From Lachnospiraceae bacterium NK3A20 (GTDB lineage: Bacteria; Bacillota; Clostridia; Lachnospirales; Lachnospiraceae), in contig FNQX01000013.1 in the NCBI GenBank assembly GCA_900107575.1, positions 1 through 64,000 on the forward strand: 64,000 nt of DNA. The letters run 5' to 3'. This document shows, in pieces, positions 27,073 through 36,210 of the stretch. The notes beneath the pieces were generated by a model. It was not told where the DNA came from, ran no database searches, and saw nothing but the letters and a program-made list of their open reading frames with translations. The position numbers were made by a program, and so were the translations under genes. How positions within the stretch are numbered: position 1 is the stretch's first letter; each line of letters begins with the position of its first letter.

Positions 27073-27130
27073 CGTGCCATGTTTGCGGCACCCGTGCAAG
27101 AAATTCACGAATCGGAACATCGCGGGACGC
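27073..27130. repeat. Degenerate copy of the intergenic two-hairpin repeat
   Basis: GTGCCATGTTTGCGGCACC followed by a short inverted repeat (CGTG/CACG) resembles the better copies at 37160-37250 and 38528-38640. Like them it lies just downstream of a minus-strand gene (recO). It is the most diverged of the three. Confidence 0.4.
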
Positions 27131-27151
27131 CTGCGAGTTGGGAGAACCGCC

Positions 27152-27832
27152 TCACCTCCCGAGCCCCATCACCCTCATCACTTCCAGGCTCCTGAACTTA
27201 TGGTGTTCGAAACAGTGGTCCATGTACTCTCGCGCGATTCGGGCGAGCTCGTGCATCGCCTGCTCTTCCAGAGCGAAGCTGTACAGCTTCTGGATCGGCG
27301 AAGTAACGATCGTCTCGACCGCCTTGACCGTCGCAGGCAGGAATTTCTGCGGATTTAATAGCCCCGGGAATTCCCCTTCCAGCGCGACCGTCTTGATCTC
27401 GAAGATGCTGCGCACCAACGCATTCGGATAGGCTGCCGACTCCAGCGCACGCAGCGACTGATACGTCAATAGCAGCAGCATTGCCTCATCGTTGTTCTCC
27501 CTCGTGCACCACTCACAGACTTCCATGAAATACTGTCCGTACATGGATTCCTCAATGTGTGTCCGGAAGAACTCGAAATAGTTGAGAACCCCCGCCTCCT
27601 GCAGCGTGTAGGAATTCCTCCCTGCATAGAGCCGGAATCTGCCGAAACAGAAAATGTCCGTCGACGCAACAAGAGAAGATCCCGGTCTTCTCGCCCCTTT
27701 GGCGAAAGCCGAGATCTTTCCCATTTCTTTGGTCAGCAGCACGACTCTTCTGTCGTATTCCCCGACCGGCGTCCAGCCAATCACCATGGCTGTCACCTCA
27801 ATATACGGTTGTTTCATCTCATTCGCTGCCAT
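27152..27832 (-). CDS. recO: DNA repair protein RecO (zinc-less form)
   Basis: About 226 aa. The N-terminal OB fold (YIEVTAMVIGWTPVGEYDRRV, TKEMGKISAFAKGARRPGSS) binds single-stranded DNA, and a helical C-terminal domain follows. RecO loads RecA with RecR and anneals strands. The Cys4 zinc loop of most RecO proteins is absent: the chain passes directly from EFPGLLNPQKF to the last helices. I recall the same shortening from Lachnospiraceae RecO. The start at 27832 (MAANEMKQPY) or 27817 is uncertain. It precedes hypothetical 26282-26992. Confidence 0.9.
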   Translation of the reverse strand: MAANEMKQPYIEVTAMVIGWTPVGEYDRRVVLLTKEMGKISAFAKGARRPGSSLVASTDIFCFGRFRLYAGRNSYTLQEAGVLNYFEFFRTHIEESMYGQYFMEVCEWCTRENNDEAMLLLLTYQSLRALESAAYPNALVRSIFEIKTVALEGEFPGLLNPQKFLPATVKAVETIVTSPIQKLYSFALEEQAMHELARIAREYMDHCFEHHKFRSLEVMRVMGLGR

Positions 27833-27946
27833 CGCCGAATTCAGTCCGTATTCGAATCTGCAAAACATCAGGCCTCAGCCACGATACCGTTTCTCTCTGT
27901 CTTTGTGATGTGCTGTCGCATGGTGGCAGGATATCAGTAGTCTCCC

Positions 27947-28978
27947 TCAGTTATCGCCAAGGTCCTGCGGATTGTAGCCGAATGTCTTGAGCGCTCTTGC
28001 GTCATCCTTCCAGTCCCTGCGCACCTTGACGTAGAGCTGGAGATTTACCTTAGTTCCGACCATGTTCTCAATGTCGATGCGGGCTGCCGTGCCGATCTTC
28101 TTGAGCATTGCGCCCTTCGCGCCGATGATGATGCCCTTGTGCGCTTCCCGCTCGCAGATAATGTCTGCATCAATGTCGCAGACAGGTTCGCCTGAGCGGC
28201 CTTTCCTCGTGTGCATCTTGTTGATCTTGACCGCGATGCCGTGCGGCACCTCTTCCTGCAACAGGCGCAGCGCCTTCTCACGGATCATCTCGGCGGCAAT
28301 TTCCCGCTCCGTCTCCGTCGTCACCATGTCGGGATCATAGAAAGGTTCTCCCTCCGGCAGCTTGTCGAAGATCGTCTTTTTGAGATCCGCAATCCCCATG
28401 CCGGAACGGGAACTGACGGGAATGATATCCTTCATTTCACGTCCCGTGAGCTTCTGCCACTCATCGGCATAGCGCGCGATCGTCGGCAGGATTTCAGTCT
28501 GGGCGATTTCGTCGCACTTGGTGATCACAATGATGACGGGCGTCTTTGTTTTCGCAAGGAGCTTCAGAATCGCAAGGTCATCCTTCGTAAGGTATGAGAC
28601 ATTGTCCCCGCCTTCTTCCTCTGTGAATTCCGGCGCATGGGTCAGGAGCACCGCAGCAGCCTTCCCGCCATGACGCTTCCCCTTTGTCCCGGAGCGTTTC
28701 GCCTCCACGAGCCAGAGGATGCAGTCGACCTCCGGGAGCGTCGACTCCGCCGCCTTGTACATGTATTCACCGAGGCGATCCTTCTCCTCGTGCATTCCCG
28801 GCGTGTCCACGAATACAATCTGCCCGTTCTCATCCGTGTAAATCGTCCGGATCTGATTCCTCGTCGTCTGCGGACGGTAAGATGTGATCGCGATTTTCTG
28901 GCCGATCAGGGTGTTCATCAGAGTGGATTTGCCGACATTCGGCCGTCCGATGATGGTGACAAAGCCTGCTTTGCTCAT
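27947..28978 (-). CDS. era: GTPase Era
   Basis: A 343-aa GTPase for 16S rRNA maturation and 30S assembly. G1 is GRPNVGKST, G3 is DTPGMHE, G4 is ITKCDE. The KH domain near the C-terminus has the GxxG loop IIGAKGAML. It is about 45 residues longer than usual because of an insert between G3 and G4 (about 100-140, KRSGTKGKRHGGKAAAVL...). It lies upstream of recO, the usual order in this phylum. Confidence 0.96.
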   Translation of the reverse strand: MSKAGFVTIIGRPNVGKSTLMNTLIGQKIAITSYRPQTTRNQIRTIYTDENGQIVFVDTPGMHEEKDRLGEYMYKAAESTLPEVDCILWLVEAKRSGTKGKRHGGKAAAVLLTHAPEFTEEEGGDNVSYLTKDDLAILKLLAKTKTPVIIVITKCDEIAQTEILPTIARYADEWQKLTGREMKDIIPVSSRSGMGIADLKKTIFDKLPEGEPFYDPDMVTTETEREIAAEMIREKALRLLQEEVPHGIAVKINKMHTRKGRSGEPVCDIDADIICEREAHKGIIIGAKGAMLKKIGTAARIDIENMVGTKVNLQLYVKVRRDWKDDARALKTFGYNPQDLGDN

Positions 28979-29023
28979 ACTGTTCCTATCCTCATATCTA
29001 TAAAACCGATACCCAGTGCAGTC

Positions 29024-32000
29024 TCAGCACAGCGGCTCGATTGTGCCGAACATCTCCTTCGCCGCTTCCAGCTTCTCACTGCTGCCGACCACGCAGATGA
29101 CGTCATCCTTCATAATCGCATCAACGAGATCGCCGAGCTTCCGGATATCTTCCACTGTGGCATCCAGGACTTCATCCCTCTCTGCCTGCATATCAGCATC
29201 CGAATAGTTCGTGAGATACCCCGCAAGGGAATATCTGCCGTACATGTGCGGCGACAGCGGGCGGTCAAGGCCGGAAACCGTGCCAATCACGTATTTCGTC
29301 ATCGTCTTCTCATCTGCTTCGAAATGCCGGATGTACTCCCCTGCCTGTTCGAAGACGTCAATTGAGGATGAGAGATGCGGATCGCGGTAGGTGGCGAAAT
29401 ACGCGGTGCCATCCTTCGCAAAGCCCGACATGCAGCCGTACGCACCGCCCTTCACGCGGATTCTCTGCCAGAGATAATCGTAGCCCATGATCACCTTGAG
29501 CACGCGCAGTGCACCGGTGTAGACATAACCCTTGTCAAGGAAATTCCCGGCGCGGCAGACATACTGTACCTGTCCCGCCGTGGTGAATCCTTCATTCCGC
29601 TTCACGCACTCCGGCACATACGGCGTATCCGCCGCGCCGTCTACCGCAGCCTCCGCGGACAGCGGCAGTTCCTCGCTGCCAAAGAGCTTCCCTGCGAAAT
29701 CCTCCGCAACAGGCAGCACTTCGTCAATCTTCTCCTCGTCCGTCGTGATATCGAACAGAAGATTCTCTTTCCGGAAGATGAATTCCGCGATTTCTGTCAG
29801 GATATCCGGCAGCGCCGATCCTTCCTCGTCGAAGTTGGAGCAGATCTCATCCAGCAGGCGGTAATCTCCGATCCCGTTCACCTCGTCCATGATCTCCGAG
29901 GTCGCAGAGAAATACGCCGTCGCCCTGGTGATCGCCGTCACGTGTCCGCTCGCCGGCAGATCCGCTCGCATACCGGAGCGTTCCTCTTCCAGCACCTCGC
30001 GGATTCTCGTGGTGTCATCATAGCGCGTCGCGGTCAGGATCTCGCGGATCAGCGCGATGGCTTCCTTCACATTCCCATGCATTGCCTTGGCGTTCACCTC
30101 GAACGTCACAAGGTAGTGCTCCGTATCCTTCGCGTCCGTGTACGTGCCGACATTCGCGCCGATGCCGCCGGTCACAATGTTGATCTCGTGATCCAGCTCC
30201 GCATAGCTGTAATGCTCCGTCGCGAGGACGCCGAACAGTGTCTTGAAAATCCCGAGGTACGGGAACAGCCTCGCGGGCAGCTTCGAGATGTCGAACAGGA
30301 GCGTCATGTAGTCGATATCGCTCGTGAAGATGGGATGTGCCAGAACCTTGAGGTCGCCTGTTGTTTTCTCCACATTAAGATAGGGCAGCGCCTTCCGGTC
30401 CAGATCCTTCCGCTCCAGCACAGGGATTGTATCGAGCGCTTCCTTTGTATCCGGGGTCTCCTGCCACCGGCGCAGAGCCGCCGTCTCCTCCGTGATCGCA
30501 TGCCGCTCCTCGGGTGATAGCGATGCCGCGAACTCCGCCATCTGCGCCTTCAATGCCGCATCCCTTCGCTGCGTCAGCCCGGGCTCCGGCGTCAGCATGA
30601 CAATGCTCTTGTGTGGATTCTCCAACAGATACCGCCGGATCAGACCCTCGAAATAACCGTTCTTCGCCGCCTCTTTGATCTCGTCAAAATAGCAGGCGAT
30701 ATCCAGATTCGTCCAGACAGCCTTGTCATCGTAGAGCCAGGTATCCAGCACGTCGAGACCGAAGACCAGCCCCTTCGGATAGGAGCCGAAATCCGCCTCG
30801 CGGTAGTGGAACTCGTAGTAATTGATCCCCGCGAGAATCGACTTCTCATCGAGACCGTTCTGCGCCAGATGCTCCAGCGTTTCGCGGATCGTCGCAAGGA
30901 ACTCCTCTTTCTGCTCGCGGTCCGCGTACTTCGCCGTGATGCTGTAATACGGCTGCATGATACCGGAATCATAGAGAGAGGAAACGTCCTGCCCGATGCC
31001 CTTTTTGCGCAGCGCTTCCTTGACCGGCGCACCCTCCGCGTCGCAGAGAATGTAGTCCAGGATCTTGAAACCGAGATTGTCCTTCGCATTGCCCTCGACG
31101 GGGATGTGATAGTTGAGGGAGAGGTAGGTCTTGCCCTTCGTATCCTCGCCTTCCATCACAGAGTACGGGTACTCCTCCTCCCGCGGCGCAGAAAAAGCAG
31201 GCTCCGCTTTAATCTCCGAATCCACTTGCAGCTCTTCGTACCGCGACAGATATTCGCTGTCGAGATACCTGAGGCGCTCCGCCATATCCATGTCGCCGTA
31301 GAGATAAATGTAGCTGTTGGAGGGATGGTAATACCGTCTGTGGAAGTCCAGATAATTCTCATAGGTGAGCTGTGGGATGGCCTCCGGATCGCCGCCGGAA
31401 ACGATGGAATAGGTCGTGTCCGGATAGAGCGATGCCAGGATCTTGTCGTTCAGCACATCGTCCGGGGACGACATGACGCCCTTCATCTCGTTGTAAACGA
31501 CGCCGTTCACCGTGATCGGGGAATTATCATCGAAATTGCCGTTCTCGTCAGCGACCGCCTCATAGTGCCAGCCTTCCTGACGGAAGATGTTCTCTTCGGT
31601 GTAAATGTTGGGATGGAAAACCGCGTCCAGGTAGACGTGCATCAGGTTGTCGAAATCCTTCTCATTCGTGGAGGCAACCGGGTACACCGTCTTATCCGGA
31701 TAGGTCATGGCGTTGAGGAAAGTATTAAGAGACCCCTTCACCACTTCGATGAACGGATCTTTGACCGGGAAATCCCTGGAGCCGCAGAGCACCGTGTGCT
31801 CAATGATGTGCGCCACGCCCGTTGAATCCTTCGGCGGCGTGCGGAAACCGATGTAGAACACCTTGTTGCTGTCTGCATTCGGAAGGATCGCGATGCGCGC
31901 TCCCGTCTTCTGGTGCCGCAGAACGTAGCTGTCGGAATTGATGTCGGGAAGGAAGCGGTGTTCTGTGATCTCGTAGGCGCCGAGCGCGCGGATCTCTTCT

Positions 32001-32044
32001 TCCGTGATGGTCTTTGCTGTGGAAACTGTCTTCTGCTCCGTCAT
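29024..32044 (-). CDS. M16C zinc metallopeptidase (insulinase/presequence-protease type)
   Basis: A 1006-aa peptidase with two M16 half-shells in one chain. The inverted zinc motif HxxEH is in VAHIIEHTVLCGSRD (about residues 73-80) with the distal Glu further on in the same domain. The peptidase M16C-associated domain lies in the middle (about 460-720), and the second, non-catalytic half has KGGAYGC. It degrades peptides in the cytosol. The start is placed at MTEQKTVSTA (AAAGGA upstream); a longer frame would run over ssrA. Confidence 0.92.
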   Translation of the reverse strand: MTEQKTVSTAKTITEEEIRALGAYEITEHRFLPDINSDSYVLRHQKTGARIAILPNADSNKVFYIGFRTPPKDSTGVAHIIEHTVLCGSRDFPVKDPFIEVVKGSLNTFLNAMTYPDKTVYPVASTNEKDFDNLMHVYLDAVFHPNIYTEENIFRQEGWHYEAVADENGNFDDNSPITVNGVVYNEMKGVMSSPDDVLNDKILASLYPDTTYSIVSGGDPEAIPQLTYENYLDFHRRYYHPSNSYIYLYGDMDMAERLRYLDSEYLSRYEELQVDSEIKAEPAFSAPREEEYPYSVMEGEDTKGKTYLSLNYHIPVEGNAKDNLGFKILDYILCDAEGAPVKEALRKKGIGQDVSSLYDSGIMQPYYSITAKYADREQKEEFLATIRETLEHLAQNGLDEKSILAGINYYEFHYREADFGSYPKGLVFGLDVLDTWLYDDKAVWTNLDIACYFDEIKEAAKNGYFEGLIRRYLLENPHKSIVMLTPEPGLTQRRDAALKAQMAEFAASLSPEERHAITEETAALRRWQETPDTKEALDTIPVLERKDLDRKALPYLNVEKTTGDLKVLAHPIFTSDIDYMTLLFDISKLPARLFPYLGIFKTLFGVLATEHYSYAELDHEINIVTGGIGANVGTYTDAKDTEHYLVTFEVNAKAMHGNVKEAIALIREILTATRYDDTTRIREVLEEERSGMRADLPASGHVTAITRATAYFSATSEIMDEVNGIGDYRLLDEICSNFDEEGSALPDILTEIAEFIFRKENLLFDITTDEEKIDEVLPVAEDFAGKLFGSEELPLSAEAAVDGAADTPYVPECVKRNEGFTTAGQVQYVCRAGNFLDKGYVYTGALRVLKVIMGYDYLWQRIRVKGGAYGCMSGFAKDGTAYFATYRDPHLSSSIDVFEQAGEYIRHFEADEKTMTKYVIGTVSGLDRPLSPHMYGRYSLAGYLTNYSDADMQAERDEVLDATVEDIRKLGDLVDAIMKDDVICVVGSSEKLEAAKEMFGTIEPLC

Positions 32045-32182
32045 GTATTGATGTCCTTTCAGGGCAAGAGCCGCGGCTGGTTCACCACGGCCGCGCCTGC
32101 CTGCATTTATTCTATCATAAAGATGGAACGTGGGAGTTCTGGTGATCTTACCAGGATTAGAGAGATGCGAATACAGAAATAG

Positions 32183-32531
32183 TGGATTAGAGGGGAGTCG
32201 AACCCCTGTCCAAAAACCCATTCAGTGTACTTCTACTATCATAGTCGGTTCTTGCGCCTTACGGCAGTTCCCGCCGGATGAGAGAACAGACAATCTCAGT
32301 CCTTAAGTAGCTCCTGATACGCCCACGGGTACGAAGCACTCCCCGCGTCGTTTCCTGCTAATTTGACGCCGTATCTGCAAAGAGCAGGTGCTCTGCAGGC
32401 GACGCCGGCTGCAATTAAGCAGCCAGAGCTAATGTATTATCGTTAGCGTTTATATTTAGGTTTGCCGTTTAACGATCGGCTTCGGATAGCTTCTCCACCT
32501 GCAAGATCCCTGTCGAAACCTTTACTAACCC
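32183..32531 (-). ncRNA. ssrA: tmRNA
   Basis: The 5' end GGGTTAG at 32531 pairs with the 3' end CTAATCC at 32184-32190. The tRNA-like T-arm GGGGTTCGACTCCCC and the 5' block GGTTTCGACAGGG are standard. The reading frame after the resume codon gives the tag ANLNINANDNTLALAA and TAA, ending in the ALAA proteolysis signal. CCA is not encoded. It rescues stalled ribosomes with SmpB, encoded just upstream. Confidence 0.96.
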
Positions 32532-32545
32532 ATGCAAGCGAAAAC

Positions 32546-32578
32546 ATCAGGCGTCTATATTTGTTATGTCCGCCTGAT
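32546..32578 (-). terminator. Hairpin between the ssrA promoter and the mature tmRNA 5' end
   Basis: ATCAGGCG pairs with CGCCTGAT, followed on the minus strand by GTTTTCGC. It lies just downstream of the predicted ssrA start site and could be the smpB terminator, an attenuator, or a processing signal in pre-tmRNA. Confidence 0.5.
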
Positions 32579-32585
32579 ACTTAAT

Positions 32586-32613
32586 ATCATAACATTTCCA
32601 TGGTGAAAATCAA
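32586..32613 (-). promoter_or_regulatory. Promoter of ssrA
   Basis: TTGATT (32613-32608), a 16-bp spacer and TATGAT (32591-32586) give a start near 32579, about 48 nt before the mature tmRNA end. smpB therefore need not be co-transcribed with ssrA. Confidence 0.65.
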
Positions 32614-32640
32614 TGAACTGCCCATGAAATATCTATAAAT

Positions 32641-33120
32641 TCAGCCCTTGTAGACGGCCTTGTAGTTCTGCTCCGCTTCTCTCTTCAGGTCGTTTTTCTT
32701 CAGCGACTCGCGCTTGTCGTAGGCGTGTTTGCCTCTCGCGAGACCGATCTGAATCTTGCAGCGGCCGTTTTTGAGATAAACCTCGAGCGGTACGATCGTG
32801 TAGCCCTTCTGCGCCACGGCGACACCGAGCTTTAAGATCTCGCTCTTGTGCAGGAGGAGCTTCCTCTTGCGCAGCGGATCTTTGTTGAAGATGTTGCCCT
32901 TCTCGTATGGGCTGACATTCATGCCCTCAATGAAGGCTTCCCCGTTCTCGATATCGACATACGCTTCCTTGACCGACACTCTGCCCTGACGGATGGATTT
33001 GATCTCCGTGCCATAGAGCTCGATGCCACACTCATATTTCTCTTCGATGAAATAGTCGTGGTATGCCTTTTTGTTGTTCGCGACCAGCTTGATGCCGGCG
33101 TCTTTTTCCTGTTTAGCCAT
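32641..33120 (-). CDS. smpB: SsrA-binding protein SmpB
   Basis: A 159-aa OB-fold protein that delivers tmRNA to stalled ribosomes. Signature segments are YFIEEKYECGIELYGTEIKS, KEAYVDIENGEAFIEGMN and the basic C-terminal tail GKHAYDKRESLKKNDLKREA that inserts into the mRNA channel. The order rnr-smpB-ssrA is conserved in many bacteria. A repeated leader-like element lies just upstream (33140-33203). Confidence 0.97.
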   Translation of the reverse strand: MAKQEKDAGIKLVANNKKAYHDYFIEEKYECGIELYGTEIKSIRQGRVSVKEAYVDIENGEAFIEGMNVSPYEKGNIFNKDPLRKRKLLLHKSEILKLGVAVAQKGYTIVPLEVYLKNGRCKIQIGLARGKHAYDKRESLKKNDLKREAEQNYKAVYKG

Positions 33121-33139
33121 AATGTATTCGTAATCGTGA

Positions 33140-33203
33140 GGAATCTGTTCCGTACAGCCCGAAGCAAAAGCCCCAGGGCTTGCCTCTCTGTGCGTGCCAG
33201 GGG
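33140..33203 (-). repeat. Leader-like repeated element, copy 1 (upstream of smpB)
   Basis: On the minus strand the sequence contains CAGAGAGGCAAGCCC, GGGGCTTTTG, GGGCTGTACGGAACAG and ATTCC in order. The same blocks in the same order and orientation lie upstream of apbE at 49640-49694. Two small hairpins are conserved: AAGCCC/GGGCTT and CTGT-ACKGA-ACAG. This copy ends about 20 nt before the smpB start codon. Confidence 0.55.
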
Positions 33204-33222
33204 AAATATTCAGCAGGCAGGT

Positions 33223-35661
33223 TCACGATTTGTCGCCATTGCGGTTCCTGCCCCTGCCGCGGCGGCGCGGCTTCCCCGTGTGTTTAATGTAGGCGGAGCC
33301 GTCAGGCCTGAGGCGCTTGGGCTTGCCATTCTCAGCAAAGTCTTTCGGCGAGCCATTCTGGCTTGCGTCCGCGCGCTCGTCCACACTCTGCTTTCTGCCG
33401 GACTTGCGACCAGATGATCTGTTCTGTCTAGCGCCCCTGCGATCGTCTGCGCGCCGTCTGCCGGATTTGCTGCCAGATGATCTACCCTGATGGCCGGACA
33501 CGCGGTCGTCCGCGTTTCGCTGCTGCTCCGCGACCCTGGCGGAATCTATCGCGTGGGATTTCTCCTCGCCCGCGAGAACGAAGTCAATGGTACGCACAAC
33601 AGTATCTGCCGCGGCGCAGAGTACTCTCACCTTCTGGCCCAGCTCGAACGTCCTGCCGGTGCGCTGTCCGTAGAGAATGTACTGTTTCTCATCGAAAATA
33701 TAGTAGTCATCCCGCAGCTCCCCGATCGGCACCAGACCCTCGACCGTGTTCGGCAGCTCCACGTAGAAGCCCCAGCCGGTGATGCCGGAAATGACGCCGT
33801 CGAACTCCTGCCCGATGCGCTCCTGCATGTACTCGGCCTTTTTCTGTTTATCCGTCTCGCGCTCCGCTTCATCGGCGCGGCGCTCCATGTTGCTGGACTG
33901 TTTGCAGACATTCGGAAGGATCGCGTTGTAATGCGCCTTCCTCTTCTCATCCAGCTGACCGCGCAGATATTCCTTGATGATCCTGTGGATCTGCAGATCC
34001 GGGTAGCGCCGGATGGGGGACGTGAAGTGGCAGTAATATTTCAGCGCGAGACCGAAGTGACCGCCGCAGTCCGTCGTGTACTCCGCGCGCTGCATACTGC
34101 GCAGCGTCATCACGGAGATCATCGCCTCTTCTTTCCTGCCCTTTAACTTCTCCAGAAGCGCCCGGATTTCCTTCGGGTGAATGTCAGCCGACGCGCCCTT
34201 TAACTGGTAGCCGTAGGCACGGATGAATTCCTTCAGCTGATCGATCTTCTCCCCGGTCGGCTGCCCGTGCGTCCGGTAAACAAAAGGCAGCTGCAGCCAG
34301 TAGAACGTGGACGCGACCGTCTCATTCGCGAGGATCATGAAATCCTCGATCATCTGTGTCGCTTCATTTCTCTCGTGCTCCACGATATCGACGGGCCTGC
34401 CCTTCTCATCGAGGATGATCTCACTCTCACGGAACTCGAAGTCAATGGAGCCGCGCTCATCCCTTCTCTTCTCGAGAAGTTTCGCAAGGCGCCTGCCGCG
34501 CCGCAGCAGGCGGTCAAGCTTCTGCAGTTTCGTCTCGAACCCGCGCTTGCCTTCCGTGATGCCCTGCATTTCAAGTGCCTTCCGGATCTCACTGTCATCG
34601 TGATCTGTGAAAAGCTTCATGACTCCGGGGTAAGAGAGCTTTGCGCTCGAGTGAATGACCGTCTCCGCGATGCGGGAATCCGTGACGGCGCCATTCTTGT
34701 CCAGCTCCATGATACACGAGAGCGCATAGCGGTCCTCGCCCTGATTGAGCGAGCAAATCCCGTTCGAGAGCTCATGAGGCAGCATCGGGATGACGCGGTC
34801 GACGAGATAGTTCGACGTCGCACGCCGGAATGCCTCCTGATCCAGAGGCGAACCCTCCCTCACATATTCCGAAACGTCCGCGATGTGCACGCCCAGCCGG
34901 TAGCCGTTCGGCGTCGTCTCAACCGAAATCGCGTCGTCAATATCCTTCGTATCCGGCCCGTCGATCGTGACAATCGGAACCTTGCGCCAGTCCTCTCTGG
35001 TCTTCTGGATCGCGGCGGGATACCGGTTGCTGCGGATTCTGGCATCCGCTTTCTCGTTGTACTCGATGTGATCGGGGATGTAGCGCTGCACCTCCTGCTG
35101 CACCTCGTCCGGGAAAACAACAGGCAGGTCGTAGGCACGGATGATGGAAAGGATGTCCACGCCCGGATCGTCGATGTGTCCCAGAATCTCCACGACCCTT
35201 CCCTCGGGATTGCGGTTCGCAGAGCCGTAGTTCGTCATTTCGATCACGACCTTGTGACCGTCCACCGCGCCCATCGTATCCTGTCGGTTGATATAGATCT
35301 CATAGGGAATCTTCTTGTTATCCGGTGTCACAATGCCGGAGCGGCGTCCGCGCTCGAATGTGCCGACGAGCTTCGTAATGCCGCGGGCGAGGATCTTGAT
35401 GACCTCCGCCTCCTGGCGCCTGCCGTCTTTCCCTCCGGGGACAATATTGCCGTCGAACGTCGGTAAGAGTTTCACCTCCACCGTATCGCCGTAAAAGGCG
35501 CCGTTAATCTTGTCCGGCGGAATGAATAGATCCTGCTCCAGTCCCTCGACCGTCACGAACCCGAAGCCCCGCGAGTTCGAGACGAACGCGCCGCTCATAT
35601 AAGTCTCGGAAGGCCGCTTTGGTTTCGGCCGGCCTGATGTTTTCGCAGTAGTATTATTCAA
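33223..35661 (-). CDS. rnr: Ribonuclease R
   Basis: An 812-aa 3'-5' exoribonuclease. Two cold-shock domains lie in the first 200 residues (SRGFGFVTVEGLEQDLFIPP). The RNB catalytic domain has VTIDGPDTKDIDDAISVE with the Mg-binding Asp cluster, and the S1 domain contains FDGVISGITGWGFYVEL. A long basic, low-complexity tail (about 100 residues) follows. The chosen start is TTG at 35661 behind GGAGAAAG: the longer frame to 35808 would cover the secG terminator and has no homology. It degrades structured RNA and non-stop mRNA, which fits the smpB-ssrA neighbours. Confidence 0.93.
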   Translation of the reverse strand: MNNTTAKTSGRPKPKRPSETYMSGAFVSNSRGFGFVTVEGLEQDLFIPPDKINGAFYGDTVEVKLLPTFDGNIVPGGKDGRRQEAEVIKILARGITKLVGTFERGRRSGIVTPDNKKIPYEIYINRQDTMGAVDGHKVVIEMTNYGSANRNPEGRVVEILGHIDDPGVDILSIIRAYDLPVVFPDEVQQEVQRYIPDHIEYNEKADARIRSNRYPAAIQKTREDWRKVPIVTIDGPDTKDIDDAISVETTPNGYRLGVHIADVSEYVREGSPLDQEAFRRATSNYLVDRVIPMLPHELSNGICSLNQGEDRYALSCIMELDKNGAVTDSRIAETVIHSSAKLSYPGVMKLFTDHDDSEIRKALEMQGITEGKRGFETKLQKLDRLLRRGRRLAKLLEKRRDERGSIDFEFRESEIILDEKGRPVDIVEHERNEATQMIEDFMILANETVASTFYWLQLPFVYRTHGQPTGEKIDQLKEFIRAYGYQLKGASADIHPKEIRALLEKLKGRKEEAMISVMTLRSMQRAEYTTDCGGHFGLALKYYCHFTSPIRRYPDLQIHRIIKEYLRGQLDEKRKAHYNAILPNVCKQSSNMERRADEAERETDKQKKAEYMQERIGQEFDGVISGITGWGFYVELPNTVEGLVPIGELRDDYYIFDEKQYILYGQRTGRTFELGQKVRVLCAAADTVVRTIDFVLAGEEKSHAIDSARVAEQQRNADDRVSGHQGRSSGSKSGRRRADDRRGARQNRSSGRKSGRKQSVDERADASQNGSPKDFAENGKPKRLRPDGSAYIKHTGKPRRRGRGRNRNGDKS

Positions 35662-35765
35662 TCGCTTATCTTTCTCCGGAACACTCCGGCTTATCGCATA
35701 TCTTGCAGCAGAGCTGCTCGATGAACGTTGCCCGTCGAATATAGCTATTCTCCAGGCTATCACAC

Positions 35766-35796
35766 AAAAACAGCGCCCCTTGGTGTAAAGGGCGCC
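35766..35796 (-). terminator. Intrinsic terminator of secG
   Basis: A GC-rich stem (GGCGCCCTT with AAGGGGCGC, one bulge) followed by U5 on the minus strand, 26 bp after the secG stop. Confidence 0.75.
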
Positions 35797-35821
35797 GCGC
35801 GAATACATAGTCAGATGAAGA

Positions 35822-36055
35822 TCAGAACAGCTGCATGTTCAGCAGCAGGCAGACCACGAAGAAAACGACACACAAAATCGTCGTTGCCTTCACGAGGCGT
35901 CCCTCCATGGAACGGCCTTTATTCTTGCCCCAGTAAGTATCAGCTGCTCCGGCAATGGCGCCCAGCCCCTGCGACTTGCCCTCCTGCATCAGTACGATGG
36001 CAGTCAGTACAATGCTGATCAGAATCAATGCTACGGTTACAAGAGTACGAATCAT
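35822..36055 (-). CDS. secG: Protein-export membrane protein SecG
   Basis: A 77-aa SecYEG translocon subunit. Two membrane helices are visible (TLVTVALILISIVLTAIVLM and TTILCVVFFVVCLLLNM) around the conserved loop MQEGKSQGLGAIAGAADTYWGKNKG. The start at 36055 has AAGGAAG 9 nt upstream. It is flanked by its own promoter and terminator. Neighbour rnr downstream is the common clostridial arrangement. Confidence 0.96.
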   Translation of the reverse strand: MIRTLVTVALILISIVLTAIVLMQEGKSQGLGAIAGAADTYWGKNKGRSMEGRLVKATTILCVVFFVVCLLLNMQLF

Positions 36056-36120
36056 CTGAATTATCTTCCTTACACTAAATTCACCGGTGCGGATCGCCCG
36101 CCCGTTTCCATACTTTACGA

Positions 36121-36149
36121 ATGATAACATACCCGCCCTGTCGAATCAA
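36121..36149 (-). promoter_or_regulatory. Promoter of secG
   Basis: TTGATT (36149-36144), a 17-bp spacer and TATCAT (36126-36121). A TTCGACA heptamer (36145-36139) overlaps the -35 edge; one match of this size may be chance. Confidence 0.7.
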
Positions 36150-36178
36150 GAAAAATCAGAATATTGCCAAGAAAATGT

Positions 36179-36207
36179 TTGACTTTGCAGGAACAGACTC
36201 GTATCAT
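36179..36207 (+). promoter_or_regulatory. Promoter of rpsT
   Basis: TTGACT (36179-36184), a 17-bp spacer and TATCAT (36202-36207) give a start near 36214 and a leader of about 140 nt that contains the tandem hairpins. Confidence 0.75.
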
Positions 36208-36210
36208 ATA

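Noticed and set aside
32045-32221. 59 extra N-terminal codons of the M16C peptidase
   Set aside because: They overlap the tmRNA 3' end; the ATG at 32044 has a ribosome site.
35662-35808. 49 extra N-terminal codons of RNase R
   Set aside because: They run over the secG terminator, and homology begins after the TTG at 35661.
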